Shown: positions 40,242-48,944 of the stretch, in pieces | How the letters are laid out: each line of letters begins with the position of its first letter | Numbering within the stretch: position 1 is the stretch's first letter | Assembly (NCBI GenBank): GCA_024637035.1 | Contig: JAGXFW010000004.1 | Span: 151,241-215,240, forward strand | Length of the DNA: 64,000 bases | Direction of reading: 5' to 3' | DNA from: Actinomycetes bacterium | GTDB taxonomy: Bacteria > Actinomycetota > Thermoleophilia > RBG-16-64-13 | Program-made: the position numbers and the translations under genes | The notes under the pieces: generated by a model | The model's database searches: none | What the model saw: only the letters and a program-made list of their open reading frames with translations | What the model was told of the DNA's origin: nothing

Positions 40242-41285
40242 TCAGTCGTACACGGTGATCGTGATGTACTTGATGCCCCAGTCCCGAGCCCGTTGCTCGC
40301 TGGCCATCCACACGTCGATGGTGTTGCCCTTGATGTCTCCCCCGGTGTCTGCAGCCAGGCCTTCTCCATACCCGGGGATGTAGAGGCGGGTGCCCAGCTT
40401 GATCACCCTCGGGTCCACCGCGACGATGCCGGGGCCCACCGAAAGCCCGGAAGCCGTGCGGCCCGACTGCGCGTAGGCGTAGGCCTTCACCTTCAGCTGT
40501 CGGCCGCCGCTTGGCGCCGCCCCGCCCTGGTCGCCCGTGGTGGTCGAGGTCCCGGCCGTTGTGCGGGTCGTGGTCGGGCTCGGCCGCGTGGCGTTGTCCC
40601 CGTTCTCGGCGGCCGCGGCCGCGCGCGCGTTTTCCGCCGCCATCCTCTCTTGCGACGCTCGAGCCGCGGCCTGGGCGTCGTCGAGCCTGTCTCCTAGAGC
40701 CGCGACGACTCGTTCCTGCTCCCGTTGCGCGGCCGAGAGTTCTTCGCCCCGCTCCCGAACGCTGCGCACTTCGGCAAGCTGTTCGGCTTGGGTCTGGTCC
40801 AACTCGGCGACGGCCGCTGTGGCCTCGCTGCCTGCCGCCTCCACCTGTTCTATCAGCGTCGCTTCTTCATCGAGTATCCGGCCCACGAACTCGGATCTGT
40901 TCAAGAACTCCGAGAAGTCATCGGCCGTGAGCAGCAACTCCAGCCAGCCCAGACCACGAGTGCGGTAGCTCTCGGCAAGGCGGGCCGAGAAGCGTCCTTG
41001 CGCGGCTTCGTGATCCGCGACCGCCTTCGCGGCGGTCGCGGAGGCTCTGTCGAGTGCGTCCTGCACCCTGCCCAATCCCGCCTTGGCTTCCGCGAGGTCG
41101 CGTTCTCCGTCGGCGGTCCGTCGCTCGAGGATGAGTAGACGGATGACGGCGGCGTCGTAGGCCTCCTGCGCAGCGGCAACCTCTCCCTCGGCACCCGCGG
41201 ATGGCGGTGTTGTCGGGGGGAGGGGGATTGTAAGGGCCGTCGCAACGAGGAGGACGGCGATCATGATGAGGAGCGCGCGTCTCAT
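40242..41285 (-). CDS. Secreted coiled-coil protein with C-terminal 3D domain
   Basis: 347 residues. Signal peptide MRRALLIMIAVLLVATALTI. A coiled coil spans about 35-215. A Thr/Ala/Gly-rich linker follows. The C-terminal 3D domain has TASGLSVGPGIVAVDPRVIK, LGTRLYIPGYGEGLAADTGG and IDVWM, with the conserved Asp residues of this MltA-like fold. Such proteins are peptidoglycan lytic or binding factors at the envelope (compare Bacillus YocH and YabE). Its domain plan parallels the NlpC/P60 protein at 59767. Confidence 0.85.
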   Translation of the reverse strand: MRRALLIMIAVLLVATALTIPLPPTTPPSAGAEGEVAAAQEAYDAAVIRLLILERRTADGERDLAEAKAGLGRVQDALDRASATAAKAVADHEAAQGRFSARLAESYRTRGLGWLELLLTADDFSEFLNRSEFVGRILDEEATLIEQVEAAGSEATAAVAELDQTQAEQLAEVRSVRERGEELSAAQREQERVVAALGDRLDDAQAAARASQERMAAENARAAAAAENGDNATRPSPTTTRTTAGTSTTTGDQGGAAPSGGRQLKVKAYAYAQSGRTASGLSVGPGIVAVDPRVIKLGTRLYIPGYGEGLAADTGGDIKGNTIDVWMASEQRARDWGIKYITITVYD

Positions 41286-41408
41286 GGGGAGCGTATCCTA
41301 GCAGTCTGTGTACCTATGGACAACGCCGTGGGCGTGAGGCTTCGGTTCAGGCGTTCCCTTGTCTATACTTGGGCGGGCCCGGGTCTGGTCGTCGGACGGG
41401 AGACGTCG

Positions 41409-42464
41409 ATGGTTCGTTGGAACTCGCTAGCTTCCGCCGATGGGCGACGGCTGATGGCGCTTGCCGCCGCTCTCGTCGTCGTACTCGTGGTGGGCACTCT
41501 GGGGTATGTGATCATCGAGGGCTGGTCGGTCTTCGAAGCCTTCTACATGGTGGTGATCACCCTCTCCACCGTGGGCTTCAGGGAGGTACGGGAGATCTCC
41601 GACGCCGGCCGAGTGTTCACCATACTCCTGATTCTCGGCGGTGTGAGCATCTTGGCCTACGCGGTGGCCACGCTCATCGAGTTCATCGTGAGCGGTCAGT
41701 TGAGCGGCATGTATAGGAGGAGGGCCGTGCGCCGGGAGATAGCAGCGCTGAGCGGGCATTTCATCATCTGTGGGTATGGGCGTGTGGGCGAGTCAGTAGC
41801 CCGGGAGTTCGCCGCCAACGGCGCTTCCTTCGTGGTCATCGACAACGATCCCGCCGCCGCGGAACACTTGGATCAGGCGGGTTACCTTCACCTTCTGGGA
41901 GACGCGGCCGACGACGAGGTCCTCGAGGAGGCAGGCATCCAGAAGGCTCGGGGGCTCGTGGCGGCCGTCGATTCCGACGCCGACAACACGTTCGTCATCC
42001 TCTCGGCCCGAGTCCTACGCCCCGACATGCTCATCGTGGGGCGCGCCAACTCCGAGGAGTCGCTCAGGAAGGTGCGGAAGGCCGGTGCCGATCACGTCAT
42101 CTCCCCGTACAGTATCGGGGGCAAGAAGATGGCGACGCTGATGCTCAAGCCGTTGGTGCATGACTACCTCGAGGTGGTGAGCGGCGGAGGGGAGATCGAG
42201 TTCCGGCTCGAGGAGTTCGCCCTCAACGACACCTGCGAGATCGTGGGCAAGTCGATCGCGGAACTCGAGATCCGCAAGCGGACCGGCGCGACCATCCTGG
42301 CCGTACGTCACGGGGATTCCGGCCTCTTCGACACCAATCCGAGTCCCGAGATCACCTTGGATGATGGTGACGTCGTCATCGCGATAGGCACACCGGCGGA
42401 CATCGCCAACTTGGAAGAGCTGTTCGCCTGCCGCATCCCAGCGGTACGTGACCATAGTCGGTAG
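41409..42464 (+). CDS. Two-TM potassium channel with RCK (TrkA-N/TrkA-C) domains
   Basis: 351 residues from ATG 41409. TM1 is LMALAAALVVVLVVGTLGYV; the pore and filter are VVITLSTVGFREV, TM2 is VFTILLILGGVSILAYAVAT. RCK-N has HFIICGYGRVGESVAREFAA and a terminal-strand VVIDND (nucleotide binding). A TrkA-C domain closes the protein. The filter TVGF replaces TVGYG, a substitution found in related MthK-like channels. Gating by a nucleotide or ion is inferred. Confidence 0.85.
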   Translation: MVRWNSLASADGRRLMALAAALVVVLVVGTLGYVIIEGWSVFEAFYMVVITLSTVGFREVREISDAGRVFTILLILGGVSILAYAVATLIEFIVSGQLSGMYRRRAVRREIAALSGHFIICGYGRVGESVAREFAANGASFVVIDNDPAAAEHLDQAGYLHLLGDAADDEVLEEAGIQKARGLVAAVDSDADNTFVILSARVLRPDMLIVGRANSEESLRKVRKAGADHVISPYSIGGKKMATLMLKPLVHDYLEVVSGGGEIEFRLEEFALNDTCEIVGKSIAELEIRKRTGATILAVRHGDSGLFDTNPSPEITLDDGDVVIAIGTPADIANLEELFACRIPAVRDHSR

Positions 42465-42532
42465 CGGCGTACCCGGGCGTGGCTACGCGCGCGGCCGGCC
42501 GAGGCTCGCTTGGAGCCGGGCGCCAGGGTGGA

Positions 42533-43393
42533 TCACGATTGCCGTTTCTCGTTGAGCACCGGGCGCATGGTCGATTCTTCCACCGAGACTTCGTGGATGT
42601 GTTCCAACCGAGGGCGACCACCCGCATCTCGGCTGAGGTGCACCAAGATGGGCGAGAGTCTGCGTAGGTGCAGTGCGGCCTCGGCGTTGGTGGAAGTCCA
42701 GTCGATCATGGCGAGTTCTGGATCGGGCGCTTCGAGAGTGGCGAGTCCCGCTGAGCCCCTTGCCAGCGCGCGAAGGAACAGGGGCCCGTCTCCTCTCCCG
42801 AGTTCGCCCGCCAGCAGCCATGTCGGCTGCATGTTCAGCGCCTTCTCGAGCGATTGAGCGAAGCCGGGTGTGCCGGCCCGTGCCGGCATGTGCACGGTGA
42901 ACGAGCGATTGCGGAGAGCCGGCAATGGGTCCTTGTCCTCGATGGCTACGATCCGTTGATCGACCGAGATCAGCTGCACCATGGAGTTCAGCAGCGTGGA
43001 GCGACCGCTGCCCTGCGGGCCGGTGACGATGACGGTGCGCTTCATGCCGAGGATCCCGTTGAGGAAGCGGGCCTGCCAGGAGGTGAGCGTCCCGTAGTCC
43101 ACCAGGCTCCGAAGGGGCACGTTGAGGATACCGCCTTCAGAATCGGGGCCTTGCTCAGCGGCGGCATACATCACCGAGGTGCTCGCGTCGAGCGTCTCCG
43201 AACGGATCGCGGCGTGGGCGCCGTACGCGCTGATTATCGCTTGCAGCAGGCTGGTGAGAAGGTCGAGTTCACCCTTACCCGCGTCGTCGGGTTCGAACGC
43301 GTCGGCCAATTCGTCATGCAGCGACCTGACGCCCACCTCGTACGCTCTCTGGATGCGTTCGAACTCCCTCAAACCTGCACCTTCCACCGGCAT
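42533..43393 (-). CDS. Solitary CpaF/VirB11-like secretion ATPase domain
   Basis: 286 residues. Walker A is VTGPQGSGRSTLLNSM; an Asp-box-like segment is RIVAIEDKDPLP; the Walker B region is PTWLLAGELGRGDG (compare family PDRIVVGEVRG). An N-terminal domain of about 110 residues precedes it. No pilin, TadB/C or secretion genes are nearby. It may serve a remote pilus system or have another role. Confidence 0.6.
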   Translation of the reverse strand: MPVEGAGLREFERIQRAYEVGVRSLHDELADAFEPDDAGKGELDLLTSLLQAIISAYGAHAAIRSETLDASTSVMYAAAEQGPDSEGGILNVPLRSLVDYGTLTSWQARFLNGILGMKRTVIVTGPQGSGRSTLLNSMVQLISVDQRIVAIEDKDPLPALRNRSFTVHMPARAGTPGFAQSLEKALNMQPTWLLAGELGRGDGPLFLRALARGSAGLATLEAPDPELAMIDWTSTNAEAALHLRRLSPILVHLSRDAGGRPRLEHIHEVSVEESTMRPVLNEKRQS

Positions 43394-43692
43394 GTGACGC
43401 GCCGCCCCGCCTTCGGTCCTCTCTGGCCGCCGACGGCTCGATGTCGGTGCCGCCCGCCGCGATTCTATACGTGCCCGACCCGCCCGGCAAACGAGCCGCG
43501 TCCGAGAGGGTCCTCGCGCCTTCCGGCAGTCGGCGTCTCGGCGATCGGACCGGCCGCTATGCCTATTGACCGCCCCCCCGTACGTGATGATATCCTGCTT
43601 CTGGCGCGGCGACGTTCCTGGGTTGGGCGGCGATCGCGCGGAATTCCTGTGCGACCCGAGCCCGGTGGAGAAAGCAGAGGGTGGTATCGCCG

Positions 43693-44268
43693 ATGGACTT
43701 CTTCGATGCAGTGGCGGGACGCCGGTCGATCAGGAGCTACTCTCCTGTTCCCCCGCCTCCAGAGTCCCTAGCGCGTGCGTTCGAAGCAGCGACTCTCGCG
43801 CCATCCCAGATGAACGAGCAGCCGTGGCGCTTCATCGTCGTGGAGGGGGAAGCCCGAGACCGGCTGTGTTCCCTGGTCGCCGGGTCCACCCGCATGTTGC
43901 GCGACATGTTCCCGCTCCTCGATGCGGACTCCTTGGCCTTCGCCGCCAATTTCCTCAATGACCTCGGCGGAGCGCCGGCGGCGATCGTGGTGACCTACCC
44001 CGCGGCGGAGTCTGAGGGCGATCTCAAGGTCAACCTGCTCGCGGCGGGAGGGGCCATCCTCCTGCTCCAATTGGCTCTCCGGGCCGAAGGACTTGGGTCG
44101 GTGTGCGTGACGTGTGCCGACTGGGTGGAAGACGCTATCCGTCAGGATCTCGGCTATCAGAACGAGCGACTGGCCGCCATAATCCCGGTCGGGTTCCCCG
44201 ATGGTGATCCCGGTGAGCAACCGGTTCGCGAGGACAAGACGGTCCGCTTGCGCGAATGGCCCGTCTAG
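43693..44268 (+). CDS. Nitroreductase-family FMN oxidoreductase
   Basis: 191 residues. MDFFDAVAGRRSIRSYSPVP has the RxSxR FMN-binding motif. APSQMNEQPWRFIVV and the C-terminal PVGFPDGDPG are typical of the family. NAD(P)H-dependent reduction of an unknown substrate. ATG 43693 is chosen; GTG 43681 is in frame upstream. The 299 bases before it hold no gene, only a weak TTGACC promoter-like element near 43566. Confidence 0.82.
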   Translation: MDFFDAVAGRRSIRSYSPVPPPPESLARAFEAATLAPSQMNEQPWRFIVVEGEARDRLCSLVAGSTRMLRDMFPLLDADSLAFAANFLNDLGGAPAAIVVTYPAAESEGDLKVNLLAAGGAILLLQLALRAEGLGSVCVTCADWVEDAIRQDLGYQNERLAAIIPVGFPDGDPGEQPVREDKTVRLREWPV

Positions 44269-44340
44269 GTCGCTTCCGGCTCGCCGCGTGCCCCTGGCGT
44301 GATCCTCACCCCCGTCCCCCGGTTTTGGTAACATCACCGC

Positions 44341-44514
44341 ATGGATGAACAGAAGATCAAGACAGGGATCGAACAGGCGGCGCAGGACGGCCGGCTGGAT
44401 TGCCATGACGCGCGCGCTCTCGCAGAGAAGCTGGGAGTCGAGTACGTCGAGGTGGGGAACGCGTGCAATGATCTTGGCGTGAAGATCCACTCGTGTGAGT
44501 TGGGCTGCTTCTAG
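44341..44514 (+). CDS. Small conserved-looking Cys protein (57 residues)
   Basis: It reads MDEQKIKTGIEQAAQDGRLD, then CHDARALAEKLGVEYVEVG and ends NDLGVKIHSCELGCF. A winged-helix-like start and the C-terminal CELGCF motif suggest a small metal-binding or regulatory protein. I do not know its function. It ends 75 bases before the Moco/Tuco-like riboswitch and runs in the same direction, so a link to tungsten/molybdenum use is possible. Confidence 0.6.
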   Translation: MDEQKIKTGIEQAAQDGRLDCHDARALAEKLGVEYVEVGNACNDLGVKIHSCELGCF

Positions 44515-44588
44515 AGGGTCCGCTTTCAGACGGTCCGTTTCATTCGATCCTGAAGACATAGGTGCGCAGCAGCGCACCGCACTAGTGA

Positions 44589-44696
44589 GTCTCCGAGCCC
44601 AGATAGCCTAAGGTCGCCGTTTCTTCGGCGGCTACGGCGCTCGGGCCGGCAGGGTACAGCTGGAAACGGCCGTGTCTCCCACAGCGGAAAGGAGAC
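44589..44696 (+). ncRNA. Moco/Tuco-type (molybdenum or tungsten cofactor) riboswitch candidate
   Basis: P1 pairs GTCTCC (44589-44594) with GGAGAC (44691-44696). An inner stem pairs CCGAGC (44593-44598) with GCTCGG (44639-44644), partly competing with P1. A hairpin CGCCG...CGGCG (44615-44630) and a further stem GCCG/CGGC (44645-44648 with 44667-44670) enclose GGGTACAGCTGGAAAC, a segment I associate with the Moco RNA motif, and AGCGGAAAGGAG follows. It precedes the tungstate-transport and molybdopterin operon. Moco versus Tuco cannot be decided by eye. Confidence 0.7.
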
Positions 44697-44713
44697 CTTC
44701 TCAGTGGTTCGAG

Positions 44714-44746
44714 AAGACCCGTGCCTGTGGCACGGGTCTTTTGTTT
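44714..44746 (+). terminator. Rho-independent terminator controlled by the riboswitch
   Basis: Perfect 12-bp stem AAGACCCGTGCC / GGCACGGGTCTT with a TGT loop, followed by TTGTTT. It lies between the riboswitch and tupA. A competing hairpin CTTCTC (44697-44702) / GAGAAG (44711-44716) overlaps the first three bases of the terminator stem, giving a plausible on/off switch. Confidence 0.85.
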
Positions 44747-44851
44747 CGGATCACCGACCTTTCCGGAGGCACGTCCCTGTCGTGCTCTGATCGCCATGGG
44801 TGGACGGGCCAGGTGGTGCCGGTCGTGGCGAACCAACGGAAAGGGAGTGGG

Positions 44852-45766
44852 ATGAGCGCAGGGACGGAGAGGGCGTTGGACGGGATCGAGCCAAAGGTAA
44901 TGGGGGTGCTGTTGCGAGCGGGCTTCACCGCCATTCTTGCCGTTGCCATTCTCGGCCTGGTCGGGTGTGGGGAGACCGCCACCACGACGACTCCCGAGAA
45001 CTCGACGACTACCACGGGGGCGCAGGTCGAGAAGAGCGACATCGTGCTGGCTTCGACCACGTCCACGCAAGACTCCGGGTTGTTCGACGTACTCCTGCCG
45101 GCATTTGAGGCGGCGTACCCGCAGTACACGGTGAAGGTCGTAGCGGCCGGTACCGGCGAGGCGTTGAAGCTGGGCGAGAACAAGGACGCCGACGTCCTGT
45201 TGGTGCATGCGCCCGCTTCCGAGAAAGAGTTCGTAGCGAACGGTTTCGGCACCGAACGCCTCGAGGTGATGTACAACGACTTCATCATAGTCGGCTCGGC
45301 GGACGATCCCGCGGGCATCCGCGGCATGACCGATGCCGCGCGGGCACTCAAGGCGATCTCGGTCGCCGAATCGCTCTTCGTGTCCCGCGGCGACGACTCC
45401 GGCACGCACAAGAAGGAACTCGGTCTGTGGAAAGCCGCCGGCGTCGAGCCTGACGGAGCGTGGTACGAGTCTGCGGGGCAGGGTATGGGCGATGTTCTGG
45501 CGATCTCGTCGGAGAAGCAAGCCTACACTCTCTCCGACCGGGCCAGCTATCTCAACCTCCTCGAGGGTCTTGACCTGGAAGTGCTCGTGGAGGGTGACAA
45601 GGCGCTGTTCAACCAGTACGGGGTCATCCCCGTGACCGACGCCACGAACGCCGCGGGTGCCGCCGACTTCGCGGCGTGGATCACCTCGCCCGAGGGGCAG
45701 GCCGTGATCGCCGACTACGGCGTTGAGAAGTTCGGACAACCGCTGTTCGTGCCGAACGCCGGCTGA
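44852..45766 (+). CDS. tupA: Tungstate ABC transporter substrate-binding lipoprotein TupA
   Basis: 304 residues. Signal peptide II with lipobox LGLVGCGE. The mature protein begins after a Thr-rich spacer with VLASTTSTQDSGLFDVLLPA, the TTSTxxSGL oxyanion motif of TupA. FVSRGDDSGTHKKELGLW is the second anion-binding segment. Captures tungstate (or molybdate) outside the membrane. ATG 44852 with AAGGGAG upstream. First gene behind the riboswitch-terminator. Confidence 0.9.
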   Translation: MSAGTERALDGIEPKVMGVLLRAGFTAILAVAILGLVGCGETATTTTPENSTTTTGAQVEKSDIVLASTTSTQDSGLFDVLLPAFEAAYPQYTVKVVAAGTGEALKLGENKDADVLLVHAPASEKEFVANGFGTERLEVMYNDFIIVGSADDPAGIRGMTDAARALKAISVAESLFVSRGDDSGTHKKELGLWKAAGVEPDGAWYESAGQGMGDVLAISSEKQAYTLSDRASYLNLLEGLDLEVLVEGDKALFNQYGVIPVTDATNAAGAADFAAWITSPEGQAVIADYGVEKFGQPLFVPNAG

Positions 45767-45794
45767 TCAACCCTACGGAGCGGGAGACCCTAGC

Positions 45795-46517
45795 GTGGAG
45801 ATCTTCACACAATCGATTGCCGAGGCGATTCGCCTGGTGGCCTCGTTCGATCGGTACGTGTTCCAGGTCATGGGTCTCTCGCTCAAGGTGTCGGGCAGCG
45901 CGGTGCTCATCGGGCTTGTGATCGGCCTGCCGCTGGGCATGTGGCTCGGCCTGAGCCGTTTCCGTGGACGTGGGATCCTCGTAGCGCTGGTCAACACCGG
46001 GCTCGGGCTGCCTCCGGTGGTCGTGGGTCTGTTCGTGATGATGATGATCTCGCGGAAGGGCCCTCTCGGATTCCTCTCGCTGCTCTACACGCCGTCGGCG
46101 ATGGTGATCGCCCAGGTGATCCTCGCGACGCCGTACATCACCGCCATCACCATGTCGGCCGTGGGTTCCATCCCTCGGGAGGTGCGGCTACAGGCGGTGG
46201 GTTTGGGAGCGTCGCGCTTCCAAGCTCTCATGGTCGTGGTGAAAGAGGCGCGGCTGTCGATCATGACCGCCGTGATCGCCGGCTTCGGCGCCGTGATCAG
46301 CGAAGTGGGCGCAGTCATGATGGTGGGCGGCAACATCTCCGCCGGCGGCGAGAACAAGACACGCGTGCTCACCACGGCCATCGTGCAGGAGGCCCGCATG
46401 GGCCACTTCGAGACAGCGATGGCCTTCGGCTTGATCCTGCTCGCGATGGCGTTCGCCGCCGTCTTCCTGTTGTCACGGCTACAAGAGGGACCGCGCGGAG
46501 GGTGGGTGAAGTCGTGA
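45795..46517 (+). CDS. tupB: Tungstate ABC transporter permease TupB
   Basis: 240 residues with about five membrane spans. The BPD-type permease loop contains AVGLGASRFQALMVVVKEAR (EAA-loop equivalent). GAVISEVGAVMMVGGNI is characteristic of TupB. GTG 45795 has CGGGAG upstream. Lies 28 bases after tupA and overlaps tupC by four bases. Confidence 0.9.
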   Translation: MEIFTQSIAEAIRLVASFDRYVFQVMGLSLKVSGSAVLIGLVIGLPLGMWLGLSRFRGRGILVALVNTGLGLPPVVVGLFVMMMISRKGPLGFLSLLYTPSAMVIAQVILATPYITAITMSAVGSIPREVRLQAVGLGASRFQALMVVVKEARLSIMTAVIAGFGAVISEVGAVMMVGGNISAGGENKTRVLTTAIVQEARMGHFETAMAFGLILLAMAFAAVFLLSRLQEGPRGGWVKS

Positions 46518-47695
46518 CACCGGTCGAGCCGACTGTCGATGCCCGCACGCAGCCCGAGGCTGCCGAGCGGGTGGCGGCGCCTCCGGCCCTCGCGCCGGCC
46601 CTTGAGGCCACCGCATTGGTCCGTTCTTACGGCGGCGTTCGAGTGGTCGACATCGACCGCTTGAAGGTCGAGACGGGTGAGATGCTCGCTGTCCTCGGTC
46701 CCAACGGCGCCGGCAAGAGTACGCTCTTCCGCCTGCTCGCTCTGCTCGAGCCCCCCGATTCGGGGAGCATCTCCCATTTTGGAAAGCCTGTCTCGCACCG
46801 CGATCTCGCTGCGAGACGTCGCACCGCCACTGTCTTCCAAAGGCCGTTCCTGTTCCAGGGGAAGGTGCACTCCAACGTGTCGTACGGTCTCAGGCTTCGG
46901 CGGTTGCCGCGCGCGGAGATCCGCGAACGAGTCGCCCGCGCCCTCGAACTCGCCGGCGTCGCCGGCTTGGCGAAGGCCGACGTCCGCAGGCTGAGCGGGG
47001 GGGAAGCGCAGCGCGCCGCGCTGGCCCGCGCCCTCGTGCTCGAGCCCGACATCCTGTTCCTCGACGAACCCTCGAGCAACCTCGACCCTGGCCTGCGCCG
47101 GCGGTTCCGCGACGACCTTCGGCGCATCGTCGAGCAATCGGGCACCACCGCCATCCTGATCACACACGACCGGACGGAGGCCATGTCCCTCGCCCATCGC
47201 ATCGTCTTGATGAAGCAGGGCCGGGTGGTGCAACAGGGGCCGGCGGAGGAGGTGTATTCGCGTCCCCGCGACGCGTTCGTCGCCGACTATATGGGCGTAG
47301 AGACCATCTGGCCAGGGCGTGTCGAGCGTGAAGTGGATGGCCTCTGCACGGTGCGGGTGTCCGGGACGCACGTGGTGGAGGCAGTCGCGGATGCTCGGAC
47401 GGGCGAAGAGGTAGGCGTGGCTGTTAGGCCCGAAGATGTGGTGATCGCTCGTGCGACTGAGGGCGAACCTCCTGCCACGAGCGCCCGGAACCGTTGGTGC
47501 GGCGCGGTAGTCTCGGTGCGGATGAGCGGCCCGCTGGCCGACGTGTGGATCGACTTGGACGGCTTGCTCCTGCACGCAGTGGTCACCCGGCCTTCGGTGG
47601 TAGAGCTGGGTATCGAGCCTGGGGCGCGGGTGTTCGCAAGCGTGAAGGCCACCGCCGTTCACCTTCTGACCGATCGGGAGGAGGGTTATGATTGA
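46514..47695 (+). CDS. tupC: Tungstate ABC transporter ATPase TupC with TOBE-like domain
   Basis: 393 residues from GTG 46514 (GTGA overlap). Walker A VLGPNGAGKSTLFRLL, signature RLSGGEAQRAALARAL, Walker B ILFLDEPSSNLDPG, switch His in ILITHDRTEA. The C-terminal 110 residues form a TOBE/MOP-like domain (IWPGRVEREVDGLCTVRVSG, GVAVRPEDVVIA), which in relatives senses oxyanion. The N-terminal 30 residues are a Pro/Ala-rich extension. Confidence 0.9.
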   Translation: MTPVEPTVDARTQPEAAERVAAPPALAPALEATALVRSYGGVRVVDIDRLKVETGEMLAVLGPNGAGKSTLFRLLALLEPPDSGSISHFGKPVSHRDLAARRRTATVFQRPFLFQGKVHSNVSYGLRLRRLPRAEIRERVARALELAGVAGLAKADVRRLSGGEAQRAALARALVLEPDILFLDEPSSNLDPGLRRRFRDDLRRIVEQSGTTAILITHDRTEAMSLAHRIVLMKQGRVVQQGPAEEVYSRPRDAFVADYMGVETIWPGRVEREVDGLCTVRVSGTHVVEAVADARTGEEVGVAVRPEDVVIARATEGEPPATSARNRWCGAVVSVRMSGPLADVWIDLDGLLLHAVVTRPSVVELGIEPGARVFASVKATAVHLLTDREEGYD

Positions 47696-48944
47696 CACCC
47701 TTTCCCGGCCGGACGAAGAGTGGAGGGAGCACCCGGTGCACGCGCGTATCCACGACGTAGCCGTCGCTATCCAGTGCGGCGGTGAATCAAGGCGCATGAA
47801 GGGGGACAAGGCGCTCCTCCCCTTCCTCGACGTCACCCTGCTCGAGTGGGTGCGCGACTTGGTGCTGCCGATCTTCGCTCACGTGTTCGTGGTGGCGCGC
47901 GACGCCGAGACGTTCGGTCATTTCGGTCTGCCGGTGGTCACCGACGCCTTGCCCGGCCGCGGGGCGGCGGTGGGCGTGTACACGGCGATCACGGCGTCTC
48001 CCGCGGAACGCGTTCTCTGTCTGGCCTGCGACATGCCGTTCGTGACCCCCGCAGTGCTCCGCGCCCTTGCGTCCGGTTCACAAGGCCACGAGGTGTTCGT
48101 TCCCAAGCACGGGCCGTACATGCAGCCGCTGTGCGCGGTCTACGCTCGATCGGCGGGACCGGCCTACCGGCGCTTCATCGACCAGGGGGGGTTCCGCGTG
48201 GACGAGATGTACAAGTCGCTCGAAACCGGCTTCCTCGACATGGATGACGGGCGCTTCGGTGATCCGGACGACGTCTTCATGAACGTGAACACTCCCGACG
48301 AATTGGAGAGAGCCCGCGAGAGGGCGCTCGCCGAATTGGTGTCGCAGCCGGCCGGTGGGCCGGAGGATAGTGTCATGCCGACGGCCTCACGAGTGCTCGA
48401 CTTCATGGAGCGCACGCCGGTCCCCACCGTCTCGTTCGTGGGCAAGAAGAAGTCGGGAAAGACCACCGTTCTCGCTGGGGTCATAGGCGAGCTCGCCCGA
48501 CGGGGGCGGCGCGTCGCCGTCTTCAAGCACGACGTGCACGGATTCGACGTCGATATCCCCGGAACCGACTCCTATCGTCTGCGCGAAGCCGGGGCGGTCG
48601 TGGCCGGCATCTCGTCGCCTGAGATGTACGTGCTTGTGCACAAGCCCGATGCCGAGCCCGGTCTTGAGGAGTTGATCGCGCGGGTGGGTGTGCCCGTGGA
48701 CGTCGTGATCACCGAGGGCTTCAAGCGTGAAGCGGCGCCCAAGATCGAGGTCTCGCGCCGCGAGCGGAGCGCAACGCGCATCTGCGACCAGGACGAGCTC
48801 GTCGGCATGGCCACCGACCAGCCATTCGCCGATCTCTCCGTTCCACAGCTTGCTCTCGACGACTTCTCCGGGCTCGCGGACCTCGTGGAGGAGCGCATCA
48901 TCAATGCGTGGCCGAGCTCCTATCCGGTGGAGCAGACGTTGTGA
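47688..48944 (+). CDS. mobAB: MobA-MobB fusion: molybdopterin guanylyltransferase plus GTPase adaptor
   Basis: 418 residues. The MobA domain (1-215) adds GMP to molybdopterin: VAIQCGGESRRMKGDKALLP is the nucleotide motif (Cys replaces the usual Ala of LAGG), with LACDMPFV and FMNVNTPDEL. The MobB domain (250-400) has P-loop SFVGKKKSGKTTVLAGVI and VDVVITEGFKREAAPKIEV. The start overlaps tupC by eight bases. Confidence 0.9.
   Translation: MIDTLSRPDEEWREHPVHARIHDVAVAIQCGGESRRMKGDKALLPFLDVTLLEWVRDLVLPIFAHVFVVARDAETFGHFGLPVVTDALPGRGAAVGVYTAITASPAERVLCLACDMPFVTPAVLRALASGSQGHEVFVPKHGPYMQPLCAVYARSAGPAYRRFIDQGGFRVDEMYKSLETGFLDMDDGRFGDPDDVFMNVNTPDELERARERALAELVSQPAGGPEDSVMPTASRVLDFMERTPVPTVSFVGKKKSGKTTVLAGVIGELARRGRRVAVFKHDVHGFDVDIPGTDSYRLREAGAVVAGISSPEMYVLVHKPDAEPGLEELIARVGVPVDVVITEGFKREAAPKIEVSRRERSATRICDQDELVGMATDQPFADLSVPQLALDDFSGLADLVEERIINAWPSSYPVEQTL

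Noticed and set aside
43566..43594. Promoter TTGACC-17-GATATC before the nitroreductase
   Set aside because: The -10 matches only 3 of 6 positions; mentioned with the gene but not listed as a feature.
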